Assembly: GCA_949841365.1 (NCBI GenBank)
Contig: CATKZI010000004.1
Coordinates: forward strand, 64,959 to 128,958
DNA from: an uncultured Candidatus Melainabacteria bacterium
GTDB taxonomy: Bacteria; Cyanobacteriota; Vampirovibrionia; Gastranaerophilales; Gastranaerophilaceae
Direction: 5' to 3'
DNA length: 64,000 nt
Below the pieces are notes generated by a model. The model was given only the letters and a program-made list of their open reading frames with translations. It was not told the origin of the DNA and searched no databases. Every line of letters starts with the position of its first letter. The stretch's first letter is position 1. This document shows, in pieces, positions 48,251 to 60,797 of the stretch. The translations under genes and the position numbers were made by a program.

Positions 48251-49713
48251 ATTCTCTCCTCTTTAAATAGTCCTACGTTGTATTTCTTACAGTATCTTTT
48301 CAGTTCTTTCATAATTACATCTGATAACATGAATACTGCTATTAAGTTTGGCACAGCCAAGAATAAAGTAAATGCATCAGATAGATTAATTATACTCTTA
48401 AAGTTCATGGCAGAACCTATAACTATGAATATACAATATATTACCTGAAAAGTACGCGTTGTCAATTTTGTTTCGCCAAATAAATAATTCCAAGCTTTAA
48501 TTCCGTAATATGACCCGCAAAGCATTGTGGACAGTACAAAACAGCTAGCCATAAATGTTAACAATATTGGGAAAAACGGACACACGCTTCCGAATGCTTT
48601 TGATGTTAATTCAATTCCTGCAATTCCCGTTGTATTGAGGTATTCGCCTGAAACTACGATTACAAAAGCCGTTGCAGAACCGACAATTACGGTATCAACA
48701 AACGGTTGAAGCATGGCGATAAAACCTTGAGCGACAGGCTTACTTGTTTTTACTGCCGAAAAAGCAATCGGTGCAGTGCCAAGACCGGCTTCGTTTGCAA
48801 ACATTGCACGTCTGAATCCCCAAAGCATACAGGCAAACATGCCACCTGTCATTGCGCGAGGACTGAAAGCTTCTTCTATAATTATTTTTAAGGTATGCGG
48901 AACATGTCCGATATTATATAAACAAACTGCGAATGCCGTTAAAACATATAAAGTGCACATAACAGGCGTAACTTTTGATGTAAATTTTCCGATAGCTTTA
49001 ATTCCGCCGATAATTGTAAAGTAAGTTATTACGGCAACGATGAGTCCCAAAAGCCAGCTTTGATTTGCAAAGAAGCTCTTGTCTCCGCCTGTAACTTCTG
49101 TGATTTGAGTTGTCATAGCGTTAATTTGGAATAAATTCCAGCCGCCAATCATTGCAAAAATACAGCAAACTGCATAAATCTTTGATAAGTGTGGTGCGAA
49201 TTTTCCTATAAATCTGTTATTTTTCAAAGCTCCTTCAATATAATACATCGGACCGCCCGCGATAGTTCCGTCAGGATTGACTTTTCTAAATTTTATGCCG
49301 AGTACAACTTCTGCAAACTTTAATGCCATTGAGAAAAATCCTGCAATAACCATCCAGAAAATTACTCCAGGTCCTCCGATTGAAACTGCTGCAGCTGAAC
49401 CTGCGACGTTTCCTATGCCTGCCGATGCAGAAATCGTTGCGGTTAGAGCCTGAAATGATGAAACTTCTCCGCGTTTTTTCTTTTTTATAATATCTTTGTG
49501 TTCGTAATTTTTAGTAATCAGCTTAAAGGCATGTTTAAATCCCCAGATTCCGATAAATCTTGTCCGCAGGGTAAAGTATATTGCGGCACTCATTAAAAGC
49601 GCAACAAGAAACTCAATTTTTACTCCGTGTATTGTAATTGAGCTGAATATTATCCCTGAAATTTTATCGGCTATGGGTGATAAAAATGTATCTATAGCTG
49701 TATCTAAATTCAT
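48247..49713 (-). CDS. Alanine/sodium symporter (AGCS family)
   Basis: SSFQALTATISASAGIGNVAGSAAAVSIGGPGVIFWMVIAGFFSMALKFAEVVLG. Confidence 0.94.
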   Translation of the reverse strand: MNLDTAIDTFLSPIADKISGIIFSSITIHGVKIEFLVALLMSAAIYFTLRTRFIGIWGFKHAFKLITKNYEHKDIIKKKKRGEVSSFQALTATISASAGIGNVAGSAAAVSIGGPGVIFWMVIAGFFSMALKFAEVVLGIKFRKVNPDGTIAGGPMYYIEGALKNNRFIGKFAPHLSKIYAVCCIFAMIGGWNLFQINAMTTQITEVTGGDKSFFANQSWLLGLIVAVITYFTIIGGIKAIGKFTSKVTPVMCTLYVLTAFAVCLYNIGHVPHTLKIIIEEAFSPRAMTGGMFACMLWGFRRAMFANEAGLGTAPIAFSAVKTSKPVAQGFIAMLQPFVDTVIVGSATAFVIVVSGEYLNTTGIAGIELTSKAFGSVCPFFPILLTFMASCFVLSTMLCGSYYGIKAWNYLFGETKLTTRTFQVIYCIFIVIGSAMNFKSIINLSDAFTLFLAVPNLIAVFMLSDVIMKELKRYCKKYNVGLFKEERI

Positions 49714-49728
49714 TGCTTATTTATTTTA

Positions 49729-50511
49729 TCACAAACATACGTTATTAGCTACAGTTTGAGTTTGCTGTGCGTAATTAACAAGCGCTTTGAATACAAACGG
49801 GTGCATTTTCCCTTCTTTTACGTCCTGATAAATTATTGTTAATGCTTGTTTAGGGCTCATTGGCTCTTTGTATGTACGTTTTTCTGTTAGTGCAGAATAT
49901 TTGTCGGCAACAGATAAAATTTGTAAATTCAAATCTGCATTAAAGTTTTGCTCTACCCAGGGGTAGCCTGTACGTTTTGCATTCTGGTGGTGGTTTCTGA
50001 TAAGTTTTAAAGTTTTGTCATCAAGTCCGCTGTTTTTAAGCATTTCATAGCTTAATTCAGAATGCGTATGCATAATTTTTGTTTCATTTTCATCAAGCCT
50101 GCCTGGTTTGTTTAAAACTTCTGCAGGGATGAGCACTTTGCCTAAATCATGTAAATAGCTTGCATCTTCAATTGCTTTAGCGTCAACTTTTGATTGAAGT
50201 GCAAACGGGAGATTTTCGATAATACCTTTTGTAATGTTTTGCGTGTCTGTTGCGTGGTTTGATAAAAGCTCTCTCAATTCATTCATATTCAAATTAAGGT
50301 TAGGGTTAAAATCTTTTACTATATTTTTAACTTTCGGGTTATTCTCAATCATTCTTTTTATTGCAGTTTCCGTTGTAAAGCGGTTTATTGAAGTACTTTC
50401 AAATGTATCCGCATTTAAAGTGTTTCCGAAATATGTATTTCTTTTTCGGTCGACGTAAATATTCGGGGTAATTCCGCCCACACTAAGCGGTCTGTTGATT
50501 TCAAATCCCAT
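49729..50511 (-). CDS. HD-domain (HD-GYP-like) phosphohydrolase
   Basis: ASYLHDLGKVLIPAEVLNKPGRLDENETKIMHTHSELSYEMLKN. Confidence 0.85.
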   Translation of the reverse strand: MGFEINRPLSVGGITPNIYVDRKRNTYFGNTLNADTFESTSINRFTTETAIKRMIENNPKVKNIVKDFNPNLNLNMNELRELLSNHATDTQNITKGIIENLPFALQSKVDAKAIEDASYLHDLGKVLIPAEVLNKPGRLDENETKIMHTHSELSYEMLKNSGLDDKTLKLIRNHHQNAKRTGYPWVEQNFNADLNLQILSVADKYSALTEKRTYKEPMSPKQALTIIYQDVKEGKMHPFVFKALVNYAQQTQTVANNVCL

Positions 50512-50606
50512 TTACTACACTACAAATTAAAACTACACTACTTATATATAAAGTATTTTTTTCGCTTGAAATTGCTTTTTTGTTTACGAAATGTTAAAAT
50601 TAGCGT

Positions 50607-51467
50607 ATGAGAGAAATTGAAAATGTATTAATATGCGGTCTGGGTGCAATCGGAAGCATTTATGCCGATAAAATAAAAGGGGCAAAAATTCTTGTCGATA
50701 GTGACAGGCTTGAACGTTACAAAAAAAATCCGACAACATTTAACGGTAAAGTTATGGAATTGGACTATATTCTGCCCGATGATGAGTTTAAGGCGGATTT
50801 GATTATTATTGCGACTAAATATGACGGCTTGGCAGATGCGGTTGAGAATATCAAAAATTTTGTAGGAGAGAATACTTTAATTCTTTCTTTGCTTAACGGG
50901 GTAACGAGCGAAAAATTTATTGCAGAGCGATATGGTGCTGAAAAAGTAGTGTATTCGTATTTTATTGGTCACAGTGCAGTGCGTGAAGGCAGAAATATTA
51001 CGCAGGACGGCGTGAATACAATTGTTATGGGTGCAAATGAACGTATCCGAAAATATTTTGACAAAGTCGAGATTAATTATGAAATTCCGAATGACATTAT
51101 CCGCTCAATGTGGCTGAAGTTTATGTTGAATGTTTCGTCTAACCAGATAACAGCATTGATGCGTTTGACTTTTGGCGAGATGCTTAACAACAAAAAATGT
51201 ATGGAATTTGTTGTAAATGTAATGAAAGAGGTTCAAACCATTGCGCATGCCGAGGGTGTTCAAAATACAGAAACAATGATTGATGATGCACTTGAGGCGT
51301 TAAAGATGATGTGTCCCGAAGGTAAAACATCAATGCTTCAAGATGTTGAGGCAGGCAGAAAAACGGAAGTCGATATGTTTGCGGGGGTTATGATTGAACT
51401 TGGTAAAAAACACAATATCCCGACACCTTACAATAAAGTTTTGAAAGAATTAATTGAAATATATTGA
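50607..51467 (+). CDS. Ketopantoate reductase family protein
   Basis: VLICGLGAIGSIYADKI; LIIIATKYDGLADAVENIK; ApbA C-terminal domain. Confidence 0.85.
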   Translation: MREIENVLICGLGAIGSIYADKIKGAKILVDSDRLERYKKNPTTFNGKVMELDYILPDDEFKADLIIIATKYDGLADAVENIKNFVGENTLILSLLNGVTSEKFIAERYGAEKVVYSYFIGHSAVREGRNITQDGVNTIVMGANERIRKYFDKVEINYEIPNDIIRSMWLKFMLNVSSNQITALMRLTFGEMLNNKKCMEFVVNVMKEVQTIAHAEGVQNTETMIDDALEALKMMCPEGKTSMLQDVEAGRKTEVDMFAGVMIELGKKHNIPTPYNKVLKELIEIY

Positions 51468-51524
51468 CCGTGCGCTTGTTTTGGGCTAAAATTATAAAGC
51501 GATATATTTTGGGGAGAGAATTTA

Positions 51525-52886
51525 ATGAGTAATGATTTGAAAAAATTTACGACTGCTCAATTTTTGAATTTTGCATTGGGCTTTTTCGGATTGCAATTTG
51601 CTTGGCAGATGAGAATAATTTTATCAGGGCCTGTCACAGAAGGCTTGGGCGCATCACCGTTTATTTACGGACTTATTTGGCTTGCAGGGCCTTTTACGGG
51701 AATGGTTGTACAACCGTTGGTCGGTGCGTTGAGTGACAAAACAGTTTCACCGCTTGGTAGACGCAGACCTTATCTTTTGGGCGGGGCGTTATTGGCATCT
51801 CTTGCTTTGTGGATTTTCCCGAACTCCGCAGGTGTTGCCGAATTTTTGCATAATGTTACGGGATTAAATTTACCGCCTTTAACTGCACTTTTTATTGCGG
51901 CAATAATGATTTGGATTATTGATGCTTGCGTGAATGTTGCGCAAGGACCTTACAGAGCTTTAGTCCCTGATGTTGTGCCCGAAGAACAGCATTCGCTTGC
52001 GAATTCTTATATAAGCCTTGCAATCGGATTAGGTTCTGTTGTTGCTGCAGGTACTGCTCCGTTTTTAAAATGGGCGTTTAATTATCAAATGTCTATCCCC
52101 GCTCAATTTGTAATGGCAGCTGTTGCGTTTACGCTCGGTATGATTTGGACTTGTTTAACTATTAAAGAACATAACGATAAAAAAGAAATTGAAAAAGCGT
52201 CAGAAGGTTCATTCATAGAATCTTTAAAAAACTTTTTTGCAATGTCACCTGAAGTTTCTAAAATTTGTACAATGCAGTTTTTTACATGGATTGGTACAAT
52301 GTGTATGATGATTTTCTTTACACAGTATGCAGTTCACACAATTTATTGCGTGCCTGATTTGACTACTGCATCGGAAAGCTTAAAAGAAATGTACGCACAG
52401 GCAACTTTGAACGGAACTAATTTTTCATCAATCTGTTTTGCAGTATTTAATCTGATTTGTTTCTTGGTTGCAATCCCTATCGGTGTTTTATCTGCTAAAT
52501 ATACAAACAAAAAAGTTCATATAATTTCATTGATTACAATGATTTTGGCATATCTTGGAATGTTTTGGACAAAGAACCCGAAAGCTGTTGCATGTTTAAT
52601 GGGGCTTGCTGGTATCGGCTGGGCAAGTATTTGTGCGCTTCCGTTTGCAATGCTTTCTCAGTTTATTAAAAAAGGAACTGAAGGCTCTGTAATGGGTATA
52701 TTTAATATCTTTATCGCAGGTCCGCAAGTATTTGTATGTACGCTTGTTGCATGGTTTATTTCAAAATGCTCCTTTACAATGGGCTCTGAATACATAAATT
52801 ACCACTGGGAATATGCATTTGTAATCGGCGCTGTATGTCTTGCAATTGCGGCTTTTGTTGCTAATACGGTTAAGGAAAAAGTATAA
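51525..52886 (+). CDS. MFS transporter (glycoside/sugar, SLC45-like)
   Basis: GPFTGMVVQPLVGALSDKTVSPLGRRRPYLLGGAL. Confidence 0.88.
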   Translation: MSNDLKKFTTAQFLNFALGFFGLQFAWQMRIILSGPVTEGLGASPFIYGLIWLAGPFTGMVVQPLVGALSDKTVSPLGRRRPYLLGGALLASLALWIFPNSAGVAEFLHNVTGLNLPPLTALFIAAIMIWIIDACVNVAQGPYRALVPDVVPEEQHSLANSYISLAIGLGSVVAAGTAPFLKWAFNYQMSIPAQFVMAAVAFTLGMIWTCLTIKEHNDKKEIEKASEGSFIESLKNFFAMSPEVSKICTMQFFTWIGTMCMMIFFTQYAVHTIYCVPDLTTASESLKEMYAQATLNGTNFSSICFAVFNLICFLVAIPIGVLSAKYTNKKVHIISLITMILAYLGMFWTKNPKAVACLMGLAGIGWASICALPFAMLSQFIKKGTEGSVMGIFNIFIAGPQVFVCTLVAWFISKCSFTMGSEYINYHWEYAFVIGAVCLAIAAFVANTVKEKV

Positions 52887-54268
52887 TGAAAAAAATATTT
52901 CTTATTTATCCCCCATCACCCGTTTTAAATCGAGAGGACAGATGCCAGCAGCCTACAAAAGAGTTGTTGGTAATTCCTCCCCTGCCTCCGACTGATTTAA
53001 TGTATTTGGCAGCTGTCGCCGAAAAAGAAGGATTGGAAGCGAGAATTCAGGACTATAGTCAGGGTGGTGATTTTGAAAAAGATTTGAAAGAATTTCAACC
53101 TGATTACTTGGTTGTAAATGTTGCAACTCCTACATTGGAACATGATTTGGAAGCAATAAAAACTGCTAAAGAGTTATTACCTAATATTGTGACAATCGCA
53201 AAAGGAGCGACTTTTTTAACCCTTGCAGAAAGGGTTATGAATGAACACGCTGAACTTGATATTGTAATTTCGGGCGAAGCTGAGGAAACTCTTAAAGAGA
53301 TTTTGCAAGGGGTTGAAAAGCCTTTAGGAATTTACTATCGCGACAGCGGGGTAAAATTTACAGGCGTAAGACCTTTTATTGAAAATTTGGACGAAATTCC
53401 TTTCCCTGCGCGTCATCTTGTTGATAACACGATTTACAGACGTCCCGATAATAATAAAGTTCAGGCTGTAATAAAGGTTTCGCGCGGTTGTCCGTTCCAT
53501 TGTTTCTTTTGTCTGGCAACACCTGTTTCCGGTGCAAAAGTCAGACGCAGAAGCGTTGAAAATATTGTTGCAGAAATTAGAGAATGTGTTGAAGAATACA
53601 ATATCACAAATTTTGTGTTCTGGTCTGATATTTTTAATATCGATAAAGATTGGACGATTTCTTTGTGTAATGCGATTATGGAAAGTGGTTTGAAAATCAC
53701 ATGGTCTGCAAACACAAGAGCTGATACAGCAGATGATGAGATGGCGCATATTATGTACAAATCTGGCTGCCGTCTTGTAAGTATCGGGGTTGAAAGCGGT
53801 TCTCAATATATGCTTGAAAAAATGGGTAAAAAGATTACGCTTGATGATGTCAGACGAACGGTTAAAACATTCAAAGATGCAAAAATCAGGATTTATAATT
53901 ATTTTGTAATCGGTTTACCGTGGGAAAGTGAGGAAACCGTTGAGGATACTATAAAATTTGCAATCGAGCTTGACAGTGATTTTATAAGTTTCTATACAGC
54001 AACGCCGCTGCCCGGGTCAAGGTATTACGATTATGCATTAGAACATAACTTGATTGATAAAGAAACATCTTTTGAAAACGCGTACTTTTATCCTGCAGTA
54101 AATACTCATCACTTAACTCGTGATAGAGTATTTGAACTTCATAAATCTGCAATTAAAAGATTTTATTTAAGACCGTTATATATCTTGAAAATGTTATCAA
54201 GAATAAGGTCATTTGCAGAAGTTAAAAGCTATTTTACTGCGGGTATAAATTTATTATTGAGAAAATAA
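52886..54268 (+). CDS. B12-binding-domain radical SAM protein
   Basis: N-terminal cobalamin-binding-like domain and SRGCPFHCFFCLATP. Confidence 0.92.
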   Translation: MKKIFLIYPPSPVLNREDRCQQPTKELLVIPPLPPTDLMYLAAVAEKEGLEARIQDYSQGGDFEKDLKEFQPDYLVVNVATPTLEHDLEAIKTAKELLPNIVTIAKGATFLTLAERVMNEHAELDIVISGEAEETLKEILQGVEKPLGIYYRDSGVKFTGVRPFIENLDEIPFPARHLVDNTIYRRPDNNKVQAVIKVSRGCPFHCFFCLATPVSGAKVRRRSVENIVAEIRECVEEYNITNFVFWSDIFNIDKDWTISLCNAIMESGLKITWSANTRADTADDEMAHIMYKSGCRLVSIGVESGSQYMLEKMGKKITLDDVRRTVKTFKDAKIRIYNYFVIGLPWESEETVEDTIKFAIELDSDFISFYTATPLPGSRYYDYALEHNLIDKETSFENAYFYPAVNTHHLTRDRVFELHKSAIKRFYLRPLYILKMLSRIRSFAEVKSYFTAGINLLLRK

Positions 54269-54294
54269 AAAAAGCGCCATTGGCGCTTTTTTTA
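54266..54294. terminator. terminator
   Basis: aaaaaaagcgccattggcgcttttttt. Confidence 0.85.
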
Positions 54295-54918
54295 GATATT
54301 TAATATAAATCCGCCTTTGTCGGCATTTTCAAGTTTGTCACCTTCGATTTTTGCTCTGAGGTTTTTAATGTATTTATATACATAATCTCTCGGTAAATCC
54401 AAAATGCCAGCCAAATCTTTTGCGTAAACTATTTTACCTTTGTTTTCTGCAAAATGATCAAAAACTTTTTGTTCTCTGTCTGTCAAAGCTTTTTTGAAAA
54501 CAATTCTTATTTCTTCTCTAAGAGTTTCAGCTTTTACAGTTTTCTTTGCAGAAGGAGCTTTTTTAACTGCAGGTTTCTTTTCTGCTTTTGGTTTTGCAGG
54601 AGCTTTTTTAGGAGCTTCTTTTGCAACAGGTGTTTCTTCAATTTGAATTTTATGAACAGAGAAAGGCGTAGGTGCAATTTGTTGTTCACGTTCATAAGCA
54701 CGTTCAGCGATAGCACTTAATCTTTCAGCGTGATTTTGTTTCCAATCGGGTTCATTTGAAACAACCGGCTTTCCTTTTAACACAATATCTATTAAATCGT
54801 TTGTAGGCTTAGCCTCTTCTATCTTTTTCCCTAATCTGGCAGCAAATTCTTCTAATGTAATCTTTTCTAATGAGCTTCTCCATTGCTTAATCTCTTCTTT
54901 GCTCAAGTATTCAGACAT
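54292..54918 (-). CDS. Hypothetical protein with Lys/Ala-rich linker and C-terminal winged helix
   Basis: APKKAPAKPKAEKKPAVKKAPSAKK linker; ALTDREQKVFDHFAENKGKIVYAKDLAGILDLPRDYVYKYIKNLRAKI. Confidence 0.65.
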   Translation of the reverse strand: MSEYLSKEEIKQWRSSLEKITLEEFAARLGKKIEEAKPTNDLIDIVLKGKPVVSNEPDWKQNHAERLSAIAERAYEREQQIAPTPFSVHKIQIEETPVAKEAPKKAPAKPKAEKKPAVKKAPSAKKTVKAETLREEIRIVFKKALTDREQKVFDHFAENKGKIVYAKDLAGILDLPRDYVYKYIKNLRAKIEGDKLENADKGGFILNI

Positions 54919-55028
54919 TCATAATCTCCTATAAACTATTCCTTTTACATTTTCTAATGTAGCATAAACCATGCCCCATGATTCAAAATGTTTCATAACG
55001 TAAATTTTTATTTAATTAAGTAACAATT

Positions 55029-55688
55029 TTAGTAAAGAATACCCGAATCAAGTATTGTTTGAACCTCGTCACTCATAATATTATGGATGGTTTTTATAGG
55101 TAAAGTCCCGTCAATACTTTTGAAGTTATATTCGGATTTCATGTTGTTGTACTGTTCCAAACATTTTTTCTGATATATTTCAAAGCTTTTGTAAAAGTCT
55201 GTTGAGAACCCGACATCTCGTCCGCTTTCGTAAAAATCCAGACCTGTTGTTCCGATAATTCTTTTTAACAGAACATCTACAGGCATATCAAGGTAGAATA
55301 CCAAATCGGGTTCGGGTGCGTAATCATAAAGGTTTTTAACCCATTCAATATCCTGTCCTCTTACAACGTCACGCGCAAGCGCGGTGTAATAATATCTGTC
55401 CAAAAGCACGATAAACCCTGATTTTAGCGCAGGGATAATCTGGTTTTCCAACCTGTCTGCAAAGTCTGCTGCATATAATAAACTGTAAGTTGTTGCATTA
55501 AGCAAGTTTCTGTCTTTTGCATCATCAATGACATTTGCAATCAGACGTGATGTTTTCCACTCGGATACCATAACGCCGTAAGATTGTGCCTGAATATATT
55601 TTTTCAAAAGTTCAAGCTGGGTGGATTTACCTGACCCATCAGTTCCCTCAATCACAATAAGTAAACCTTCATATCCGTGTTTAGTCAT
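55029..55688 (-). CDS. Thymidylate-kinase-like NMP kinase (paralogue 1)
   Basis: VIEGTDGSGKSTQLELLKKY; DRYYYTALARDVVRG; lacks the canonical TREPGGT segment. Confidence 0.82.
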   Translation of the reverse strand: MTKHGYEGLLIVIEGTDGSGKSTQLELLKKYIQAQSYGVMVSEWKTSRLIANVIDDAKDRNLLNATTYSLLYAADFADRLENQIIPALKSGFIVLLDRYYYTALARDVVRGQDIEWVKNLYDYAPEPDLVFYLDMPVDVLLKRIIGTTGLDFYESGRDVGFSTDFYKSFEIYQKKCLEQYNNMKSEYNFKSIDGTLPIKTIHNIMSDEVQTILDSGILY

Positions 55689-56361
55689 TTAAGTTTACTC
55701 CTTTACTGTTTAATACTTCTTTCAACATTGTTCTGATTGCAACCTGTTTTGAGTGGATTGAATCCATTGCATCAAGCTTTACCAGTCCGAATTCATCAAC
55801 CATTTTTTGATATTCTTTGATTACTCTTCCCTGAAAAATCATGTAACTTTCGTACGGGTCGTTGCTTAATTTTAAATCCATACCTGCTTCATAGAATTTT
55901 GGCGCGCGGTTTGAACAAATTCTTTCCATTGCATCTTTTGCTTCAATATCAAAATATATTGCCAAATCGGGTTTTATCGCGAAGTTGTAGACATTTCTAA
56001 CCCATTGTGCGTCAACCCCTCTTGCCACATCTCTTGCAAAAGCAGTGTAGGCATATCTGTCAGCAAGTACAATAAAGCCCGCTTTCAGTGCAGGATCAAT
56101 TACCTGTTTAAGTCTGTCTGCAAAGTCGACCGCATGTAATAATGAAAAAGTTCTCGGTGAAAGCATATTTTTCTTTTTGGCAAGTTTGGTTGTCTGGCTG
56201 ATGAGTTCAGAAGAGTTCCATTCGGTAAAGATTACATCTTGTCCCGTAGCTTTCAGCCAGTCGCGTAAAAGTGCAAGCTGGGTGGATTTACCCGAGCCGT
56301 CAATCCCTTCTACACAAACTAAAGTTCCTTTGTAATTATGCTTTTCCGTTAATTTTGACAA
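55681..56361 (-). CDS. Thymidylate-kinase-like NMP kinase (paralogue 2)
   Basis: CVEGIDGSGKSTQLALLRDWL; DRYAYTAFARDVARG; lacks TREPGGT, has FTEWNSS. Confidence 0.82.
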   Translation of the reverse strand: MSKLTEKHNYKGTLVCVEGIDGSGKSTQLALLRDWLKATGQDVIFTEWNSSELISQTTKLAKKKNMLSPRTFSLLHAVDFADRLKQVIDPALKAGFIVLADRYAYTAFARDVARGVDAQWVRNVYNFAIKPDLAIYFDIEAKDAMERICSNRAPKFYEAGMDLKLSNDPYESYMIFQGRVIKEYQKMVDEFGLVKLDAMDSIHSKQVAIRTMLKEVLNSKGVNLND

Positions 56362-56363
56362 AA

Positions 56364-57206
56364 TTAAACTCCTTTTTCTTCAAGAATATGAACATTTATT
56401 TTACCGAATTTTGCAGAGAAATTATCCACAAGGTGGATAAAATAAAGTTCAGGTTCAAGGTCTTTTTCGTTCAAGTCTATAATTGCGCCCCAATCGCTTC
56501 TGCCATGGTGTGCAGCAATCATTCTTGCAACTTCTTTAAAACCGTTTGACATACAGATTGTAAATCCGTATTGTGAGTGTGTAAGCCATTCTTTTTTGAA
56601 ATCTTCGTTATAATCGATTAATCCGGTTTCTGTATCGATTGTGTATTCAAAGATTTTGCCGATATCGTGTAAAATACACGCAGCAAGAATATGGTCGCGG
56701 TTAAATTTATAATCTGCAATTTCCATATTGCTTTCTGCATATTTTAAACATTCCAATGTATGAACCATTAGACCGCCGATATAATTGTGGTGCATAAGTT
56801 TTGCAGCAGGCATAACCTTAATTGTTTCTTTGTGTTCCATAAAGAATTTTACAAGGAAACTGTTTAATTTTTCATCTTGAATTTTATCAAAATAAGATGT
56901 TAATTCTGCATAAACCTTTTCGCGTTCTCTTTCGTCAAGTCCCATTTTAGCTTCTTTAACAAGTGAAAGAGTTGAAACAAGACAGTTGTTGAATTTTTCA
57001 TTAAATGATGCAGTGACAATTCTTACGATATTGCCGGTTCTAAAAACTTTGGCATCAAAACGATTTAAGGTTTCTTCCCATAATATACAATTTAATAATG
57101 AGTTATCTTCAAGATTTTTCAATTGAAGCTTGCCCATTTTTGTTCCGGCTTTTGTATCTCCCACAGAGAATACTACTACTTCATAATCTACATCAGTACT
57201 GAACAT
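56364..57206 (-). CDS. HD-domain 3'-5' exoribonuclease YhaM-like protein (OB fold + HD)
   Basis: VFRTGNIVRIVTASFNEKFNN; HHNYIGGLMVHTLECLKYAE; AACILHDIGKIFEYT. Confidence 0.85.
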   Translation of the reverse strand: MFSTDVDYEVVVFSVGDTKAGTKMGKLQLKNLEDNSLLNCILWEETLNRFDAKVFRTGNIVRIVTASFNEKFNNCLVSTLSLVKEAKMGLDEREREKVYAELTSYFDKIQDEKLNSFLVKFFMEHKETIKVMPAAKLMHHNYIGGLMVHTLECLKYAESNMEIADYKFNRDHILAACILHDIGKIFEYTIDTETGLIDYNEDFKKEWLTHSQYGFTICMSNGFKEVARMIAAHHGRSDWGAIIDLNEKDLEPELYFIHLVDNFSAKFGKINVHILEEKGV

Positions 57207-57275
57207 TTATATCCCCTTTTTTTTCTTGATTTTAACACAAACATATGATATTATTAACTAAAAAAGGATAGGAAT

Positions 57276-59181
<1,906 letters not shown>

Positions 59182-59201
59182 TTACGAGTTTTACACTGAT
59201 T

Positions 59202-59771
59202 ATGATTTCTGCAATTAATCCATCTTTCACAGGAAATAAATATAATTTACCTGTTCAAAGAATAGTTAAAAAATCGTTCAATTATTCGACAGAAACCGGT
59301 TCTGTGCAAGTAAGACCTTATATAGGCACACTTGAACGGAGCGTAGGAATCTCTACGGAAGAAGGCGGTTATGGCGGCGGTTACTTAACTGGTAATATTG
59401 ATACGCCTTTGAGTACTACAGATGTTCATACATGTGCTCTGTTAAATCTTTTTAATGAATACACCTCAAAGCAGGCTTTGTATCATGTGCACCATAAAAC
59501 TCCTGTACAACAAATAGTAGATTTTATACGAAAAATTTTCCCTGATTTTTCAGGTGTTAATATTGCAGGCGGTGATCAATTCCAGACTGTAAATACTATG
59601 AGGAAAATTGCGGAAGCTGTTGACAATGTTAATCCAAATGCTCCAAAAACTTATTTTCATACAGTTTGTGAAAATCCCCAGTTGGTTGCATGTGACGGTG
59701 AAATTTCCTACATAAAAGGTAAATCAGGACAGTTATCATTTATACAGGATACTGAGCACTATTGGGGTTAA
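59202..59771 (+). CDS. Hypothetical protein
   Basis: MISAINPSFTGNKYNLPVQR...; complete ORF with lineage-style N-terminal motif. Confidence 0.55.
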   Translation: MISAINPSFTGNKYNLPVQRIVKKSFNYSTETGSVQVRPYIGTLERSVGISTEEGGYGGGYLTGNIDTPLSTTDVHTCALLNLFNEYTSKQALYHVHHKTPVQQIVDFIRKIFPDFSGVNIAGGDQFQTVNTMRKIAEAVDNVNPNAPKTYFHTVCENPQLVACDGEISYIKGKSGQLSFIQDTEHYWG

Positions 59772-60742
59772 TTGGATGAAAATTCTCCAAACTGGAATAT
59801 TTGCAGAGCGTTCTCACTCTGTTTAATTTGTTTGTAGTAATCTTTTATCAGTACGCATTGGGTTTGGATGCAGTTTAAATTTCTTTCGTGCAGATATTTT
59901 TCAAGATTGTCGGCATTTTTTGTGTATTGTCTGTGTTTTAAAAATGCACAGAATCTTGATTTCCTGCTTGAAATTTCTGAAAGCGCAAAGTTAATCACCT
60001 CATCATAATTGATGTTATACGCATCATTCAATGACATATCAATGATAAAGTTGTAGTTGTCATTTGTTGTAATAGAAAGATATGCTATAATTTTTTCTTT
60101 TTCGGGTTCTTCGAGTACAAATCTGTTTTTATATCCGTTTGCTAATCCTGCAAATACAGGCTCAACATATTCGGATTTTATGCGTTCCAATGATGGTCTG
60201 TACAAATTTTTTAATTCTGAATTATAAAGTCTTGCAACATATTTCGCATCCGAGTTTTGGCAGTGTCTGAAATGAGCTTTGGTAGTTTGTATCGGTGTAA
60301 AATTGTCAAGCTTCCATAAGTTTTCATAACTGCATTGTCTGAACCCGCAGCCCTGCAGAAATAAGTCTAAAAGTTCATCATGCGACTGTTCAACTGTTAC
60401 TATAAATGATACTGCACCCTTTGCACCATATCTTGCAACCACAAACTCAACAAGCTGTTTGCCCACATCATACATATTTTGTTTAAAAATCAGCTTTGTA
60501 ATATTAATTTTATACGGATTTCCGCTTGTCGGAACAATAGTAATAAGTCCTAAGATTTCACCATCTTTTAGTAAAATATAACTTTCAGGCATGAATTTGA
60601 ATTTTAAAGGCAATAACCCGTGGCATAGAGCAAATGCATTGACAGTAAGTGTTTGTGAAATTCTGTCATCATTGCCCAGATATGATATCATTTTTTTTAT
60701 TTTAGGTGCATCAAAATACGTCAATCTTCTTATGCTAATCAT
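59768..60742 (-). CDS. GNAT-like hypothetical protein
   Basis: N-terminal acetyltransferase-like layout (ISIRRLTYFDAPKIKKMI...YILLKDGEILGLITIVPT). Confidence 0.5.
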   Translation of the reverse strand: MISIRRLTYFDAPKIKKMISYLGNDDRISQTLTVNAFALCHGLLPLKFKFMPESYILLKDGEILGLITIVPTSGNPYKINITKLIFKQNMYDVGKQLVEFVVARYGAKGAVSFIVTVEQSHDELLDLFLQGCGFRQCSYENLWKLDNFTPIQTTKAHFRHCQNSDAKYVARLYNSELKNLYRPSLERIKSEYVEPVFAGLANGYKNRFVLEEPEKEKIIAYLSITTNDNYNFIIDMSLNDAYNINYDEVINFALSEISSRKSRFCAFLKHRQYTKNADNLEKYLHERNLNCIQTQCVLIKDYYKQIKQSENALQIFQFGEFSSN

Positions 60743-60797
60743 ATATTTATTATAGACGTTATTTTTATTCTTTTCAAGTTTGTGATAAGATTTTTGT

